From the NCBI GenBank assembly GCA_015039465.1, contig MU130359.1, forward strand, positions 209,945-267,466: a DNA stretch of 57,522 bases, read 5' to 3'. Positions 33,466-44,284 of the stretch are shown here, piece by piece. A program made the translations under genes and the position numbers. The notes under the pieces were generated by a model that searched no databases, was not told where the DNA came from, and saw only the letters and a program-made list of their open reading frames with translations. Every line of letters starts with the position of its first letter. Position 1 is the stretch's first letter. Source of the DNA: Phlegmacium glaucopus. Taxonomy: Eukaryota; Basidiomycota; Agaricomycetes; Agaricales; Cortinariaceae.

Positions 33466-35112
33466 TACATTATTCTAGATATCGATTGTCACACTGAGTG
33501 TTCAGAGTAACTAGAAACTGGGTCAATCTACAAGCGACAAGTTGAAGCGAGCCCCCTACTTCCGCAGCTGTGTTCGATGGCCATCCAGGAGGTTGCCAAG
33601 AGGCCGCAGCATCAGCTCACGGCCTAAAAATATTGAAGCCCAAGCCGCCATTCAAGCCTACTCGACGGCCTGCGACGGCCTTTAACACCACCAAGTTCTC
33701 GTGCTTGCAGATCCATTTTTTTTGGATCCACAGAAGACTATTGTATTTACCTCTTGCAACAAAATCATACAATGTAGCCTGATATACCTACCTTTAAAAT
33801 GAAAACAAGAATCCTAGAATCTGGTTGCAAATTCGTTACCTGACCGGATACCGGCGGACACCATAAATAACGCGAAACAGCTTCACGGCAATCATGATCA
33901 GGGAGAAAAACGTGATTTATCGGCACGGCAATAAAATTGGAGCGAAACTATAATTAAATTGGAACACTTTATGACAGATGTTCAAGGTGCCAATATCATT
34001 TTCATCAGATAGCAGGAGACAGGCTCCGGCAGGCAAGGCCCAGGAGGCGACCCGTGTTGGTGGGCAAGGGTAATGTGAATGTCTGGTAATGTGCTGTAAT
34101 GTGGCGCATTAGTAGCATGTGTACGTACCAAGCTACAAATAGTACATGAGGTTCCTGGCGGTGCTCTCAGCAGTCACCAATAATATCCACAATGCACATT
34201 CGTTCCCATCATCCCCATAGAAAGCCAACAGAAACAAAAATGATAGCTTCCGTCTCGCTACCTAGCAAGATTTTAAAGTGACGGAAGACAAAGAAGGAAA
34301 ATCCATGGCTAAAGAAAAAGATTCAATCTCGCAAGTCTAGCACTACTGTCACGTGGATCCTCGTCACTAGAGAGATCATCAACCAACCATATTAGATGGG
34401 GAATGGCTACAGGTACAGCTTCCCGTTGCATAGTTTCCTACGGCATGTAATCTCACCTAAAAGAGATTGTACATTATTACTCTTTATCTGAATTTGGTGG
34501 ACAATAAAGTTTAATTATAATTTAAATGATCATTTTTAATCTAATGCGTTGCGGCGACGGCGACAGAGAAATGAAACACTTGCGGAGACAAGAGGCTAGC
34601 GGTCGTGTGGAGCTAGCTGCTCCAGGTAAGTAGTAGAGCCTAATATCCGACTCGGACTTGGCAAGCTGTAGTACATAGCTTGATGATTGAACAGTAGTAT
34701 CGATCAGATAGAAAATGACACATGGATCCGGGCAATCGCAAATAAGATCGTAGTAGACACCCATAATACTCGTGGTGGGCTGTGTATGCGGAATGAGACG
34801 GTGATGAATCCGCAGTTGGGCAACTGTTCATAGTTAGCGCTGGTTGGCTTGTTCGATGAGAAGATTCTTAAAATCAAAAAGAAAACATGTGCCCGGATCT
34901 GTCCATATTTTGCGCAGTCAGACATATCCCACAGACACTCGGTAATTGTCCTAAACTTACGCCATTGGGTTAGAAACAACCCACGCTTTCTTTTCCCGTT
35001 TCCATATCTCTATCTTCACAATCTCTCTTTCTTGCTCTGTCATCCCTCTCGCTGTTCTTGACCTCAACCTTCCAAAAGCTGGTTCTTATCCTTACTTTAT
35101 CTGTCTTTAGTC
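33466..35112. other. Intergenic, no gene called
   Basis: Only short ORFs on both strands (for example 34704-34979 -), none with a recognisable motif. A pyrimidine-rich stretch at 34990-35100 immediately precedes the next gene and is likely its core promoter and leader. Confidence 0.4.
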
Positions 35113-36310
35113 ATGTCATCAACCCTATCACCCTCGACAACCTCCGTCTCATCTACATCCACTTCCACCTCGGCAGCACCAAGCGGAACCCCCGGTAGAG
35201 GGGGAGGGAACGGGGGAGGGAATGGGTCCGGGGGAGGAGGAGGAGGAGGAGGGGTCGGAGGGGGTGGACCCATTTCTGGTTCTGCGTCCCTATACCGTAC
35301 GTTGCTCCACATTTTCCGTCCTTGATGTATTTAACACTACCCATCTATGATCAGTGTACACCTTCCTAGCTACCCTCGTCTTGCTCCTTTCTGTCTCAGC
35401 AGCTATAGTTATCCGCTCCTTTGTCCTTCGTCGACGGCATCGGCTAATGGTTGAAGAAGCTATCCGGAATGGAACTTGGGTTCCCCCATCTCCTCCTACG
35501 AGAGCACCTCGTGTTGATCTGAGTAAAAAACCAGCTCTGTGGGATGCTTATCTAGGGGATGGCCATGGGCATCTAGGAGAGACAAAAGGTCTTGAGCCAG
35601 GCACTGGACAAGATCTGCGGATAGGCTCCAATTGGAAACTCGAAAATTCCAAAGACTGGGAGTCTATCAAGCCTTTCTATGCCGATTATATTGGATCTAC
35701 GACTTATTCTGGTTCCACGACTAATCTTATGGGTAGTCTCTCGCCGCCAGTTCCTATCCCTATTCCCGCACCCATAACGACTTTGTCCCCTTCTACCCCT
35801 AGGGGAGACGAAGAGAACCAGCGAGTTGCTGAGGTTTCCAATACACCTTCCTTGTTCACTCAAGCGAAGATGTTCTTTAGCACCACACCATCACCTACCT
35901 CTCCTCTCCCTGCCTCATCTGCTTCCTTTGATAATGCTACCAACGCCAACAGAAATGATTCCACAAATATATCAATGACAGAACTTAGATCCCCTTCACC
36001 CCCAACGATGAGAGTAGCCGTCCTGATCGCTATGCCCTCACCACCCCCATCTTCGCACGGATCATCATCAGCTCTATCTGCTTCTTTCTCATCTTCGTCG
36101 TCATCCAACTCAAATGTACCTATACCAACCACTTCACATCCTCTCCATTCTCATGCAACAGATGACGACGAACATCCACTCCCACAGTTGGAGATGGGCA
36201 TTGCTGAAATTGTTGTAGGGCCTTCTGAGAATTCGACGAATTGGGATAGTGCGCATAGAAGGCATGGGAAGGCTACTTACAGTCGAGGGAGCAGTTATGC
36301 TGAACCTTGA
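35113..36310 (+). CDS. Single-pass membrane protein with Ser/Gly-rich N-terminus (unknown function)
   Basis: Two exons (35113-35296, 35355-36310; 58-base intron with GTACGT donor and TCAG acceptor) give 379 residues. Residues 1-25 are Ser/Thr-rich and 26-55 a glycine-rich tract. A single membrane segment (TFLATLVLLLSVSAAIVI, about 64-81) is followed by a basic stop-transfer RRRHR. The remaining 290 residues, probably cytoplasmic, include WVPPSPPTRAPRVDLSKKP, a KPFYADY segment, and long Ser/Pro/Thr and poly-Ser tracts. This layout (short external glycine-rich part, one helix, long disordered tail) recurs among agaricomycete hypotheticals. I cannot assign a role. The ATG at 35113 is the first in frame after a pyrimidine-rich leader. 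Confidence 0.7.
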
Positions 36311-37158
36311 TTGGTTATGCTGAACCTTGATTGATGCTGGGAAGAGGAGAGATGAGGAAAAAGTCAAATTTTGACTTAGAATTTGTGATGGTTCTGGCCT
36401 TGAGCTATTCTGTATGTGTCATGGTGAAATATTTGGAATTCGCTGAAGTTGTGATTCCATTAGCGACTCCAAATTTCTCTGGGACTTCTTCTACTTATCC
36501 TTGCCATGGGATAATTTTGCTTTTTTTCTCCCTTTTTTTTTGTTAGTTATTACTTACCTGCTCGCTGCACGTATACGTGCATCCGTCCCCTCCAACGCCG
36601 ATATATTCTGCCCCCCACAGGAAGATTCCTACACACCTACATGCCGATGTGCTACGTCATACGGTATGACACGTACTCTACTATACTTTAAAAAGATTTC
36701 AGCGGTACGCACGCCCAACACACACGCCTTTTACGCGTTTCATTTTTTTTTTATGGTTACCAACAATGTCATCGTCACGTCCTTTTGTAATAACTATGCA
36801 ACCAACCAACCCAGGTACTTTGAATGATAGATGGGGTCGGATCTGATCATGATAGATCAACAGTCAGGAGCATTAAACAATTGTAACTACGTTTTATGTA
36901 CTTGTGTGATTGAACATAATGGATCTTTGTAATCGTCGATTGTACATGGCTGTGAAGTCATCGAAGGTTTCTAAAAGTAGAAATTACTCACTGAGTCAAG
37001 AAGCATTAGGTCATTAGAATCAAAAGGATTATTCGAATCAGTGAGACAAATAGTATACATAATTCCTAATATTCATCATTATACAATATCATATATATTA
37101 TCATAATCGTCCGTGAATTCAACCTTATCATCCACTACTTCATATAAAAAAAACGTAT
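36311..37158. other. Convergent intergenic region
   Basis: Between the membrane-protein gene (+) and the PH-CRIB gene (-). The latter half is AT-rich. No gene recognised. Confidence 0.4.
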
Positions 37159-38015
37159 CTACGGGGCCTGTGAACTTGATATTACAGTCGGTTCTTGTCC
37201 CTCGAAGATGGCATAAACAGTCATAGTGGACAGGGTGCTTTCGTAGTGTGAGCCATTGACCGACGCCGCCGCGCGTGTGGCAGCAGTAGATGGGTTATCT
37301 GTACCGCTGCGGAATGCTGCTGCGGGAGGATCGAGATGTCTCGAGTCTTCAGCACCATCTTCCTCCTTTGTATTTGTAATCGAGGATTTCGTTATCAGTC
37401 GGTTCCATTCCGACATGCCCTAAAAGGAATGAGAGAGATCGACGTGGTTAAAAAATGAGGCGAGAAGCGAGAAAGAAGGCCCCACAGTAAGTCCGCCGGA
37501 AATGGGATCGTAACCGACATGAACCTTATGTACGAAGTTGGTTGGATTGCTGCTGGCGCTCGTGAGCGGACTCAACGAGTAGATATCCTCCAGCCAATCG
37601 TAGAGCTCTTCATCGCTTTTCAAGGATAGGTAAAACCGACGATGAATGGTTTGTAGTAAAAGACAATATGGTTTCATATCTATCCGTTCGATTTTAGTAA
37701 TGTGATCAAGCATAATGACGCTTTGCTGAGATGCCGACTGCAACAAGATCGTCAGTATAGAAGGCTAACTAACGTATGGCAAATAAACCTCACTTCGTTT
37801 CTGTGGATAGATAGAGTCGATTCCCTTAGTACCAACCACTTTCGTCGAAATAGCCAACTCCCAAAACTATCTTCCTTCATACTGACTGAGCCGCTTCGTA
37901 TTATTTGCGAGTTGTCGGTATGATCCGGTCTACGATTTGGAAATATGTCCATTCCAAAGTACGCTAAGGCATTGGAAGACGCAGATGGTGAAGTTGTGAC
38001 CTGGCGGTAAGTCAT
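37159..38015 (-). CDS. PH-CRIB protein, Cla4/PAK-like but lacking a kinase domain
   Basis: Three exons (38015-37794, 37737-37486, 37419-37159) give 244 residues. A pleckstrin homology domain covers about 20-130 (GSWLFRRKWLVLRESTLSIH, SVIMLDHITKIERIDMKPYC, LYDWLEDIY). It is followed at once by a CRIB/p21-binding motif (SNPTNFVHKVHVGYDPISGG, then LTGMSEWNRLI). This is the N-terminal layout of fungal Cla4-type p21-activated kinases, which bind phosphoinositides and GTP-Cdc42. Cla4 then continues for hundreds of residues to a Ser/Thr kinase; here a 60-residue unique tail ends at 37159. It may be a truncated paralogue, a decoy or inhibitor of Cdc42 signalling, or a pseudogene. The start is uncertain, since ATG 38015 could be preceded by another exon. 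All splice sites are canonical and the frame is open. Confidence 0.7.
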
Positions 38016-39000
38016 TTTTGAAAGAGTTATGGTTTAAGAGAAGCAGTGGTGTGATAGGAAGAATATTCTGTTGACGTTCGCGGTAAGATGTTGTCATGGT
38101 TAAGTAATTCAGCCCAAGCTACTTAGAGAGCTGTTCCAGGCTGTTCCGAAGTCAGTAACCGATTATGATGGGTTATTTAATATAATAATAGCAAGCCCCA
38201 AGGACAGGCGCCGCACATGATATACAGCACTCAGTAAAGACTCAAAGAGTGAATGTTGTTGACAGTTTTGGTGTACGATGTGCTATTTTCATGTCAGGTG
38301 GTAACAATTGCTGTGTGCACAGCATTGAACAACATTTGCATAACATGACAAGATTTTTCCATAAATGGAACTTGTAATCTGGTTGTTTACAGTAAACAAA
38401 GGCGCAGATAAGAAATTTTCTAAAACGTTTACCCTGCAATATGACATCAGTGTAAATTTTTCATTGTATCACATGGGTACTCATTATTTTCTATCTGCTC
38501 ACACAAGGTGATCCCATGTAGAGGATTAGCGCTATACTGTACTATTAGTATTATGACCGATCGTTCACGTCACTGCCCGTTGTGTTCTTCATACGACGGC
38601 CTTTTCCGAGAATAGGTTCAACAACCAGCTCAACCTTTGATTCCTTAAAATTATCCTTCTCTTGGTCGAACTCGACATCCTCGGCGGCAGATGTTCGAAG
38701 AAGACCGCCATCTACGGCGACAAGAAACCCATCGTCAACGGACTCAGATGTGCCTCTTGACGACGTCGACAGGAATATCACTAGCATCCTCAACAACTTC
38801 GGAAAATGCTGGCTTCTCTATCGTCCCTTCAACATCATTGGAGGCGGACGAATCACGCGAGAGCTCTTTGAAAACGGTGGGGTTTGTCTCGTGAAGATTT
38901 GGAAGGCAGATAGGGCTTCTGGGGAGGTAATGCTTGCATGCGAGGTTGAACGATCCAACATGACATAGCTCAAATGCCTACGTCAATCAATAACATTAGA
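38016..39000. other. Unassigned; coding-like remnants
   Basis: ORFs on both strands at 38551-38968 (for example 38582-38968 + and 38551-38796 -) have plausible composition but no motif I recognise. The minus-strand frames may be the 3' continuation of the dynactin-like pseudogene or an unrelated remnant. Confidence 0.3.
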
Positions 39001-39019
39001 GTTTGAAATAGGAATGAAG

Positions 39020-40250
39020 AGATTTCTCGACTTGCCTTGTAGACGAGAGAGAACCTTGTTGCTTATCTCTGTCGGCTAGCGCTGAATTCATCGAGTTATC
39101 GAACTGTGGTAGAATCTGGGATGGGTAGCTCTCGGAATTGGTTGATAATGTTGTCCAAATCTTGACATGAATGATGATCATTGAGATCTTCAATCTTTGG
39201 AAGTTGGTCGCGAATTTGGGTGTCTTTGAGGGTCTGTTTCTACATGGTTCTCATCGGGGAGTTCCGGGAGAGGCTCAAGATCTTCAACGATAATTCACGG
39301 TTCTTCGATATTCTATACGCAGGAATAATAAGGAAGAAACAAGGAGGTTAGGAACGAAACATATACCTTGCCAGGTATGAAGTTGCATTCCACTAATCTT
39401 AGTCCTTCAGTCATTCGATTTCGAAGTCGGCATTAGCAACATGAATAAGAGTCTTTTCGTAAATGCTATTGATAATGCTGTAAGGCATCAGTTTACACCT
39501 TCAATGAACCAGGAGAGAAGGTACAAACTCCCATGTTTCTCAACAATGACAAAATCATTATTGCATATTGGATATCCGTTTACGATGTTCTTGACCCGTT
39601 TCTTGCCTCGTTTCTCGCAACCTGACATCCAAAAAAAGTTATATGGTGGAATAACGATCAGTATAAGAAACCCCATACGATGAGAGCCTCCCTGAGTCGT
39701 TCGTTTTGTTTCTCGCATCAGACATTTTCTCCTTAAGTTCTTTCAAATCTGTCCCAGCCATCTCTGCCCTCTCTCCCGCAACTTCCTTATCTAACACAGC
39801 CACTTCCATTTGTTCTTTTGCATCAACGAGGCGATTTTCAGGGAGTTATGATTCCTGTTATCTGCACCAGTAATTTCGTCCCGGAATTTTCTGGGTTTGG
39901 CTTGCTTGGGAAGGAAAGATTGCGATCCAGCGCGACGTTCTTTGTCTCGCATGAGTTTCGCGTAGTCTACTCGGCTTCCAGAGCGCGGAATCCTACGTAT
40001 AATTGTGGAGTTCTTGATTATCGCCTGCAGGTTGCGAATTTACTAGGTGTCCTCAGTCAAGGATAAAAAATGTATTAATTTGCGTACCATTGGGAGAATG
40101 TGAGGGACCCCTAGAGGGAGGTTTCGCACTCGGAGGTGGAGAAGCCTGTCGAGGGGATACTGGAGATGAGGGAGAACCGGATAGAAGATTGACGAACACA
40201 TTTTAACCGAGTGTGGTGATGCTGATGTGACTGCTAGACCGTGAAGATGC
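39020..40250 (-). pseudogene. Dynactin p150Glued-like fragment
   Basis: Read on the minus strand from about 40200 downward, the frames give a Ser/Pro-rich part (SPSSPVSPRQASPPPSAKPP), then AIIKNSTIIRRIP, then coiled-coil pieces QMEVAVLDKEVAGERAEMAG and DLKELKEKMSD near 39750. RETRQETGQEHRKRISN lies near 39600, and DTQIRDQLPKIEDLN..CQDLDNIINQFREL near 39220-39120. The order and motifs match the dynactin domain of fungal p150Glued, the large subunit that links dynein to cargo. Frames shift several times and stops interrupt. The CAP-Gly domain and the C-terminal half are missing. Intron-like gaps persist, pointing to a DNA-level copy. Confidence 0.7.
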
Positions 40251-40526
40251 ATTTGAAGTTAGGGAGGCTCTACGACGGCGCGTAAAAGTCTACATGTAGT
40301 TGGGTGAGTTATCGCGGTATTATGGAAATTTTTTTTTGATAGACGAGTAGTTACGGTTGTTTCTGTCGACCATATGGCATGCCACAAAGGAAGTTTCAAA
40401 AAAATAAAAATGGAACCTAAAGTTTGCCTAAAGTGATCGGATTGCTGTTTATGTAATCGGGAGCATCCTTTCCTTCTGACGCTCATCACCTTTATCGATC
40501 ACCACAACTCACTACTCTTCATAGAT

Positions 40527-43500
40527 ATGAAGCGCATTTTTAAGAAAATTGTCAACCCCAAGAAATCAAAATATTCTCCGACCATCAACGATGCTCTGGG
40601 TTTAAGCTCTGAACCAGCAACTTCGACATCGACCATCAAAACAAGCACCGCTGATCCCATGCTATCCGTTCCCGCTAATCCTGCGACTGCAAGCGCACAA
40701 GTTATTCAAGTTGCTAGTGTGACTGTGAGCGCTCCATTTCGCATCGCATCCTTAAGCATTTAACCATCGTCATCGATCAGGCTGCCCATGACCTAGTCTC
40801 TACTTCCGTTTCCGCTTTGGCGACCAATGAGCAAGATGTAAGTATTCCAGTGTGGGCGTTCAACTTCGCTCATCGCATCCTTAAGCATTTAACTATCGTC
40901 TTCGATCAGGCTGCCCATAACCTAGTCTCTACTTCGGTTGCCACTTTGGCGATCAACGATCTTGCTCCTGTAAGCATTCCAGCCACTGGCGTTAATGTGA
41001 GTGTTCAACTTAGTCCATCATATCCATCACTACTCAATCATCCTCGTCAGAGTGACCATGAACTCCATCTCTCCACTTCGGTTTCCGCTCTGGCTGTCGC
41101 TCTTGTAGCCCATCCGGAAGGAAATTCACCCTCGTCTGGTGCCGTCATACAAGCCAAATTGGGATCTATAGAATCGCAACAAAATCCCTTGGTGAGTTGC
41201 TTACACCATGCGTTCTCTGCTTCGCTGATGATCATCAGCAGGCTCAACAATCCGCCTCGGGTTTCTTCGCAAATGCCCAGAATACCCTCATCACCGGTGG
41301 CACTTTTGTAAGTCTTTCTCGTTAAGTCGTCTGTACGATTTAGCAATAATTGTACATATAGAACATTATCAATAGTCTCCCTAACAATACTGGTGAAAGG
41401 CAGATGAAGATCCCTGTAACTCAAAAACCCAACTCCAGTCCAATCTTTACTGGACGGAAGGATGCACTCGATAAACTCGGGAAGATTTTTGTTCATCGTG
41501 CTACTAGTAGGCTGATGTCTAGGCGCTTGTGTCTCCTGTGGGGACTGGGAGGCATTGGAAAGACCCAGATTTGTCTCAAGTTCATAGAAGAAATGTCTGA
41601 AAAGTAAGGGTTCTTACTTTGCCATTCACAACACTGAATTTGTTTCTTGTTAGTTTTTCACATATATTCTGGGTTGATGCCTCCTCTCAGGAGAGCATTG
41701 AAATGTCTCTCAAGGGCATACCTAGCCTTCCTGCTGTCCAAGATTCCCATGTGGATGGCTCAGTTGAGTCTGTCCTTCAGTGGATATCTTCTCTCCAAGA
41801 AGAATGGTTGATTGTGTTTGATAATGCTGATGATCCCCCTCCAGAGGTGGTGGACAAGTTCATTCCTCCAGGTAACAAGGGTAATATTCTGATTACTAGT
41901 AGAAACCAATCCATGGGAAGGATTGTATCACTTGGGAGCAAAATTGAGATCCATGAAATGGAGGTACCAGATGCTATAACTCTGCTTCTCAGAGCCAGCT
42001 ATTTGGATCCATTGCCTGAGCATCTAGATGCTGCCAAAAAGATTGTGACTGAACTTGGCTGCATTCCTCTTGCTATTGATCATGCTGGGGCCTATATTGA
42101 GGCTGGGAAATGTGATATTGATCAATATCTGAGGCAATTATCAGTGCATCGTCAGGCTCTTATGTCAGATGCTGCCTTCAAAGGGGCATCAAAGTATAAT
42201 AAAACAGTGTATGGGACTTGGGATCTTTCTTTCAAAGAAATAGAAAAGAGGGCTGGTGGACATTCCACTGCTGGAGATGCACAAGCAGCCCAGGCTGCAA
42301 TCCTAATTCTTCAAATATGTGCTTTCTATCATCATAGTAATATTTCTAAAGATATATTCCGATCTGCTGCTGAAGAGGCCATGAAACATGTTACTGATAG
42401 TGACATAGCCTCAAAGCTACCTCAGGCAGTCACTTCACTGGATCATACTCTGCTTGGTTTGGACAATGATGGTCACTGGGATGAGTTCATATTTGGACAA
42501 GGGATTAGTGTCCTTCTCTCATTCTCATTGATGAAAAGAGGACAATCATCTAGAATGATATCTGTCCATCCTCTGGTGCACTACTGGAGTCAGGAGAGAA
42601 TGTCAAAATCTGAGCAGCAAAGAATGTGTGAGATGGGAAGCATAATCTTGTCCTGTGCAATTGCATGGAGATTTACAAGTCAGGATTATGCACTGCGACG
42701 GTTGATTTTTCCACATATTAAGGCCAATGAGTTACATAGAAGGCAGATAGGACATATTGAGCAGTACTATGATGATAAATGGACCAATTTTTCATTAGTG
42801 ATGGGGGAGAATGGAGACTGGGACAATGCAGAGCAGCTGGAGGTTCAAGTTATGGATATGAGAAAGAAGCTGCTTGGTGCAAAACATCCATACACCCTCA
42901 CCAGTATGGCAAATCTAGCAAACACATACAACAATCAGGGAAGGTGGAATGAGGCAGAGCAGCTGGAGGTTCAAGTTATGGATATGAGGAAGAAGCTGCT
43001 TGGTGCAAAACATCAAGACACCCTCACTAGTATGGCAAATCTAGCAAGCACATATAGCAATCAGGGAAGGTGGGATGAGGCAGAGCAGCTGCATGTTGAA
43101 GTTATGGACATGAGCAAGAAGCTGCTTGGTGCAGAACATCCAGATACCCTTAGTAGTATGGCACATCTAGCAACCATATACAGCAATCAGGGAAGATGGA
43201 ATGAGGCAGAGCAGCTGCAGATTCAAGTTATGGACATGAGGAAGAAGCTGCTTGGTGCAGAACATCCAGACACCCTCAGCAGTATGGCACATCTAGCAAG
43301 CATATATCAGCAATCAGGGAAGGTGGAATGATGTTGCAGAGCAGCTGCAGGTTCAAGTCATGGACATGAGGAAGAAGCTGCTTGGTGCAGAACATCCAGG
43401 CACCCTCACTAGTATGAGTCATATTTAGCAAGCATTTACCGTCACTCAGTGAAGGTGGAATGAGGCAGAGCAGCTGGAAGTTCATGTTCATGCACATGTG

Positions 43501-44284
43501 GAAGAAGCTGCTTGGTGCAGAACATCCGGTACAGCCTACTATGTGTCAAATCTAGCAAGCACATATCTAGTGCAATCAGGGAATTTGGAATGAGGCATAG
43601 CAGCTGCAGGTTCAAGTTATGGACATGATGAAGAAGCTGCTTGGTGCAGAACATCCAGACACCCTCACAGTATGGCAAATCTGAGAACCACGGTAATGTT
43701 TCAGGGAAGGTGGAATGAGGCAGAGGAGCTGGAGGTTCAAGTTATGGACATGAGCAAGAAGGCTGCTTGGTGCAGAACATCCAGACACCCTCACCAGTAT
43801 GGCAAATCTAGCAAGCACATACAGCGATCAGGAAGGTGGAATGAGGCAGAGCAGCTGCAGGTTCAAGTTATGGACATGAGCAAGAAGCTGCTTGGTGCAG
43901 AACATCCAGACACCCTCAACAGTATGGCAAATCTAGCAAGCACATACAGCAATCAGGGAAGGTGGAATGAGGCAGAGCAGCTGCAGATTCAAGTTGGACA
44001 TGAGGAAGAAGCTGCTTGGTGCAGACCATCCACACACCCTCACTAGTATGGCACATCTGGAAAGCACATACAGTAATCAGGGAAGATGGAATGAGGCAGA
44101 GCAGCTGGATGTTCAAGTTATGGACATGAGGAAGAGGCTGCTTGGTGCAAAACATCCAGACACCCTCACCAGCATGGCAAATCTATCAAGCATATACAGG
44201 CATCAGGGAAGGTGGAATGAAGCAGAGAAATTAGAGCTTGAAGTTGTAACTTACAGGGAAGAGAATAGGAAGAGACTGAAGTAG
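40527..44284 (+). CDS. NB-ARC/TPR STAND (NLR-like) gene 2
   Basis: Proposed exons are 40527-40724, 40781-41191, 41242-41307, 41362-41603 and 41654-43331 (864 residues to the first stop). The N-terminal 200 residues are Ser/Thr/Ala-rich, without a recognised effector domain; a short FFANAQNTLITGGTF motif precedes the NTPase. P-loop GLGGIGKT lies near residues 286-293, WLIVFDNADD near 357-366, then ILITSRNQS, and GCIPLAIDHAGAYIEAGKC. From 42826 there are 12 TPR units of 42 codons, the last truncated. Units 1-4 are in frame; units 5-10 (43310-44040) carry many small indels, and the frame reopens to a natural stop at 44284. Family members are ligand-triggered oligomerising ATPases with the TPRs as sensor. 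It is either a recent pseudogene, a truncated but working receptor, or an intact gene misassembled in its repeats. Confidence 0.75.
40742..40999 (+). repeat. 129-base tandem duplication in the N-terminal part of NB-ARC gene 2
   Basis: CATCGCATCCTTAAGCATTT begins at 40742 and again at 40871, with homology continuing through GCTGCCCATGACCTAGTCTC and TTTCCGCTTTGGCGACC. The unit length is a multiple of three. The first unit is two bases shorter near its start and in my model its front part is spliced out as an intron, while the second unit is coding. Confidence 0.7.
42826..44284 (+). repeat. Twelve-unit 126-base TPR tandem array
   Basis: Units share GAGGCAGAGCAGCTG..GTTCAAGTTATGGACATGAGGAAGAAGCTG-type sequence at nucleotide level, far beyond what the protein fold needs. 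This implies recent expansion or ongoing homogenisation. The last unit diverges (EKLELEVVTYREENRKRLK), as does the last unit of gene 1, so it is a conserved C-terminal cap. Confidence 0.85.

Noticed and set aside
35097..35344. Proline-rich minus-strand ORFs
   Set aside because: They are the antisense of the glycine-rich exon of the membrane protein.
42826..44284. CRISPR-like array
   Set aside because: The 126-base units are continuous coding TPR repeats without spacers, and the organism is a eukaryote.
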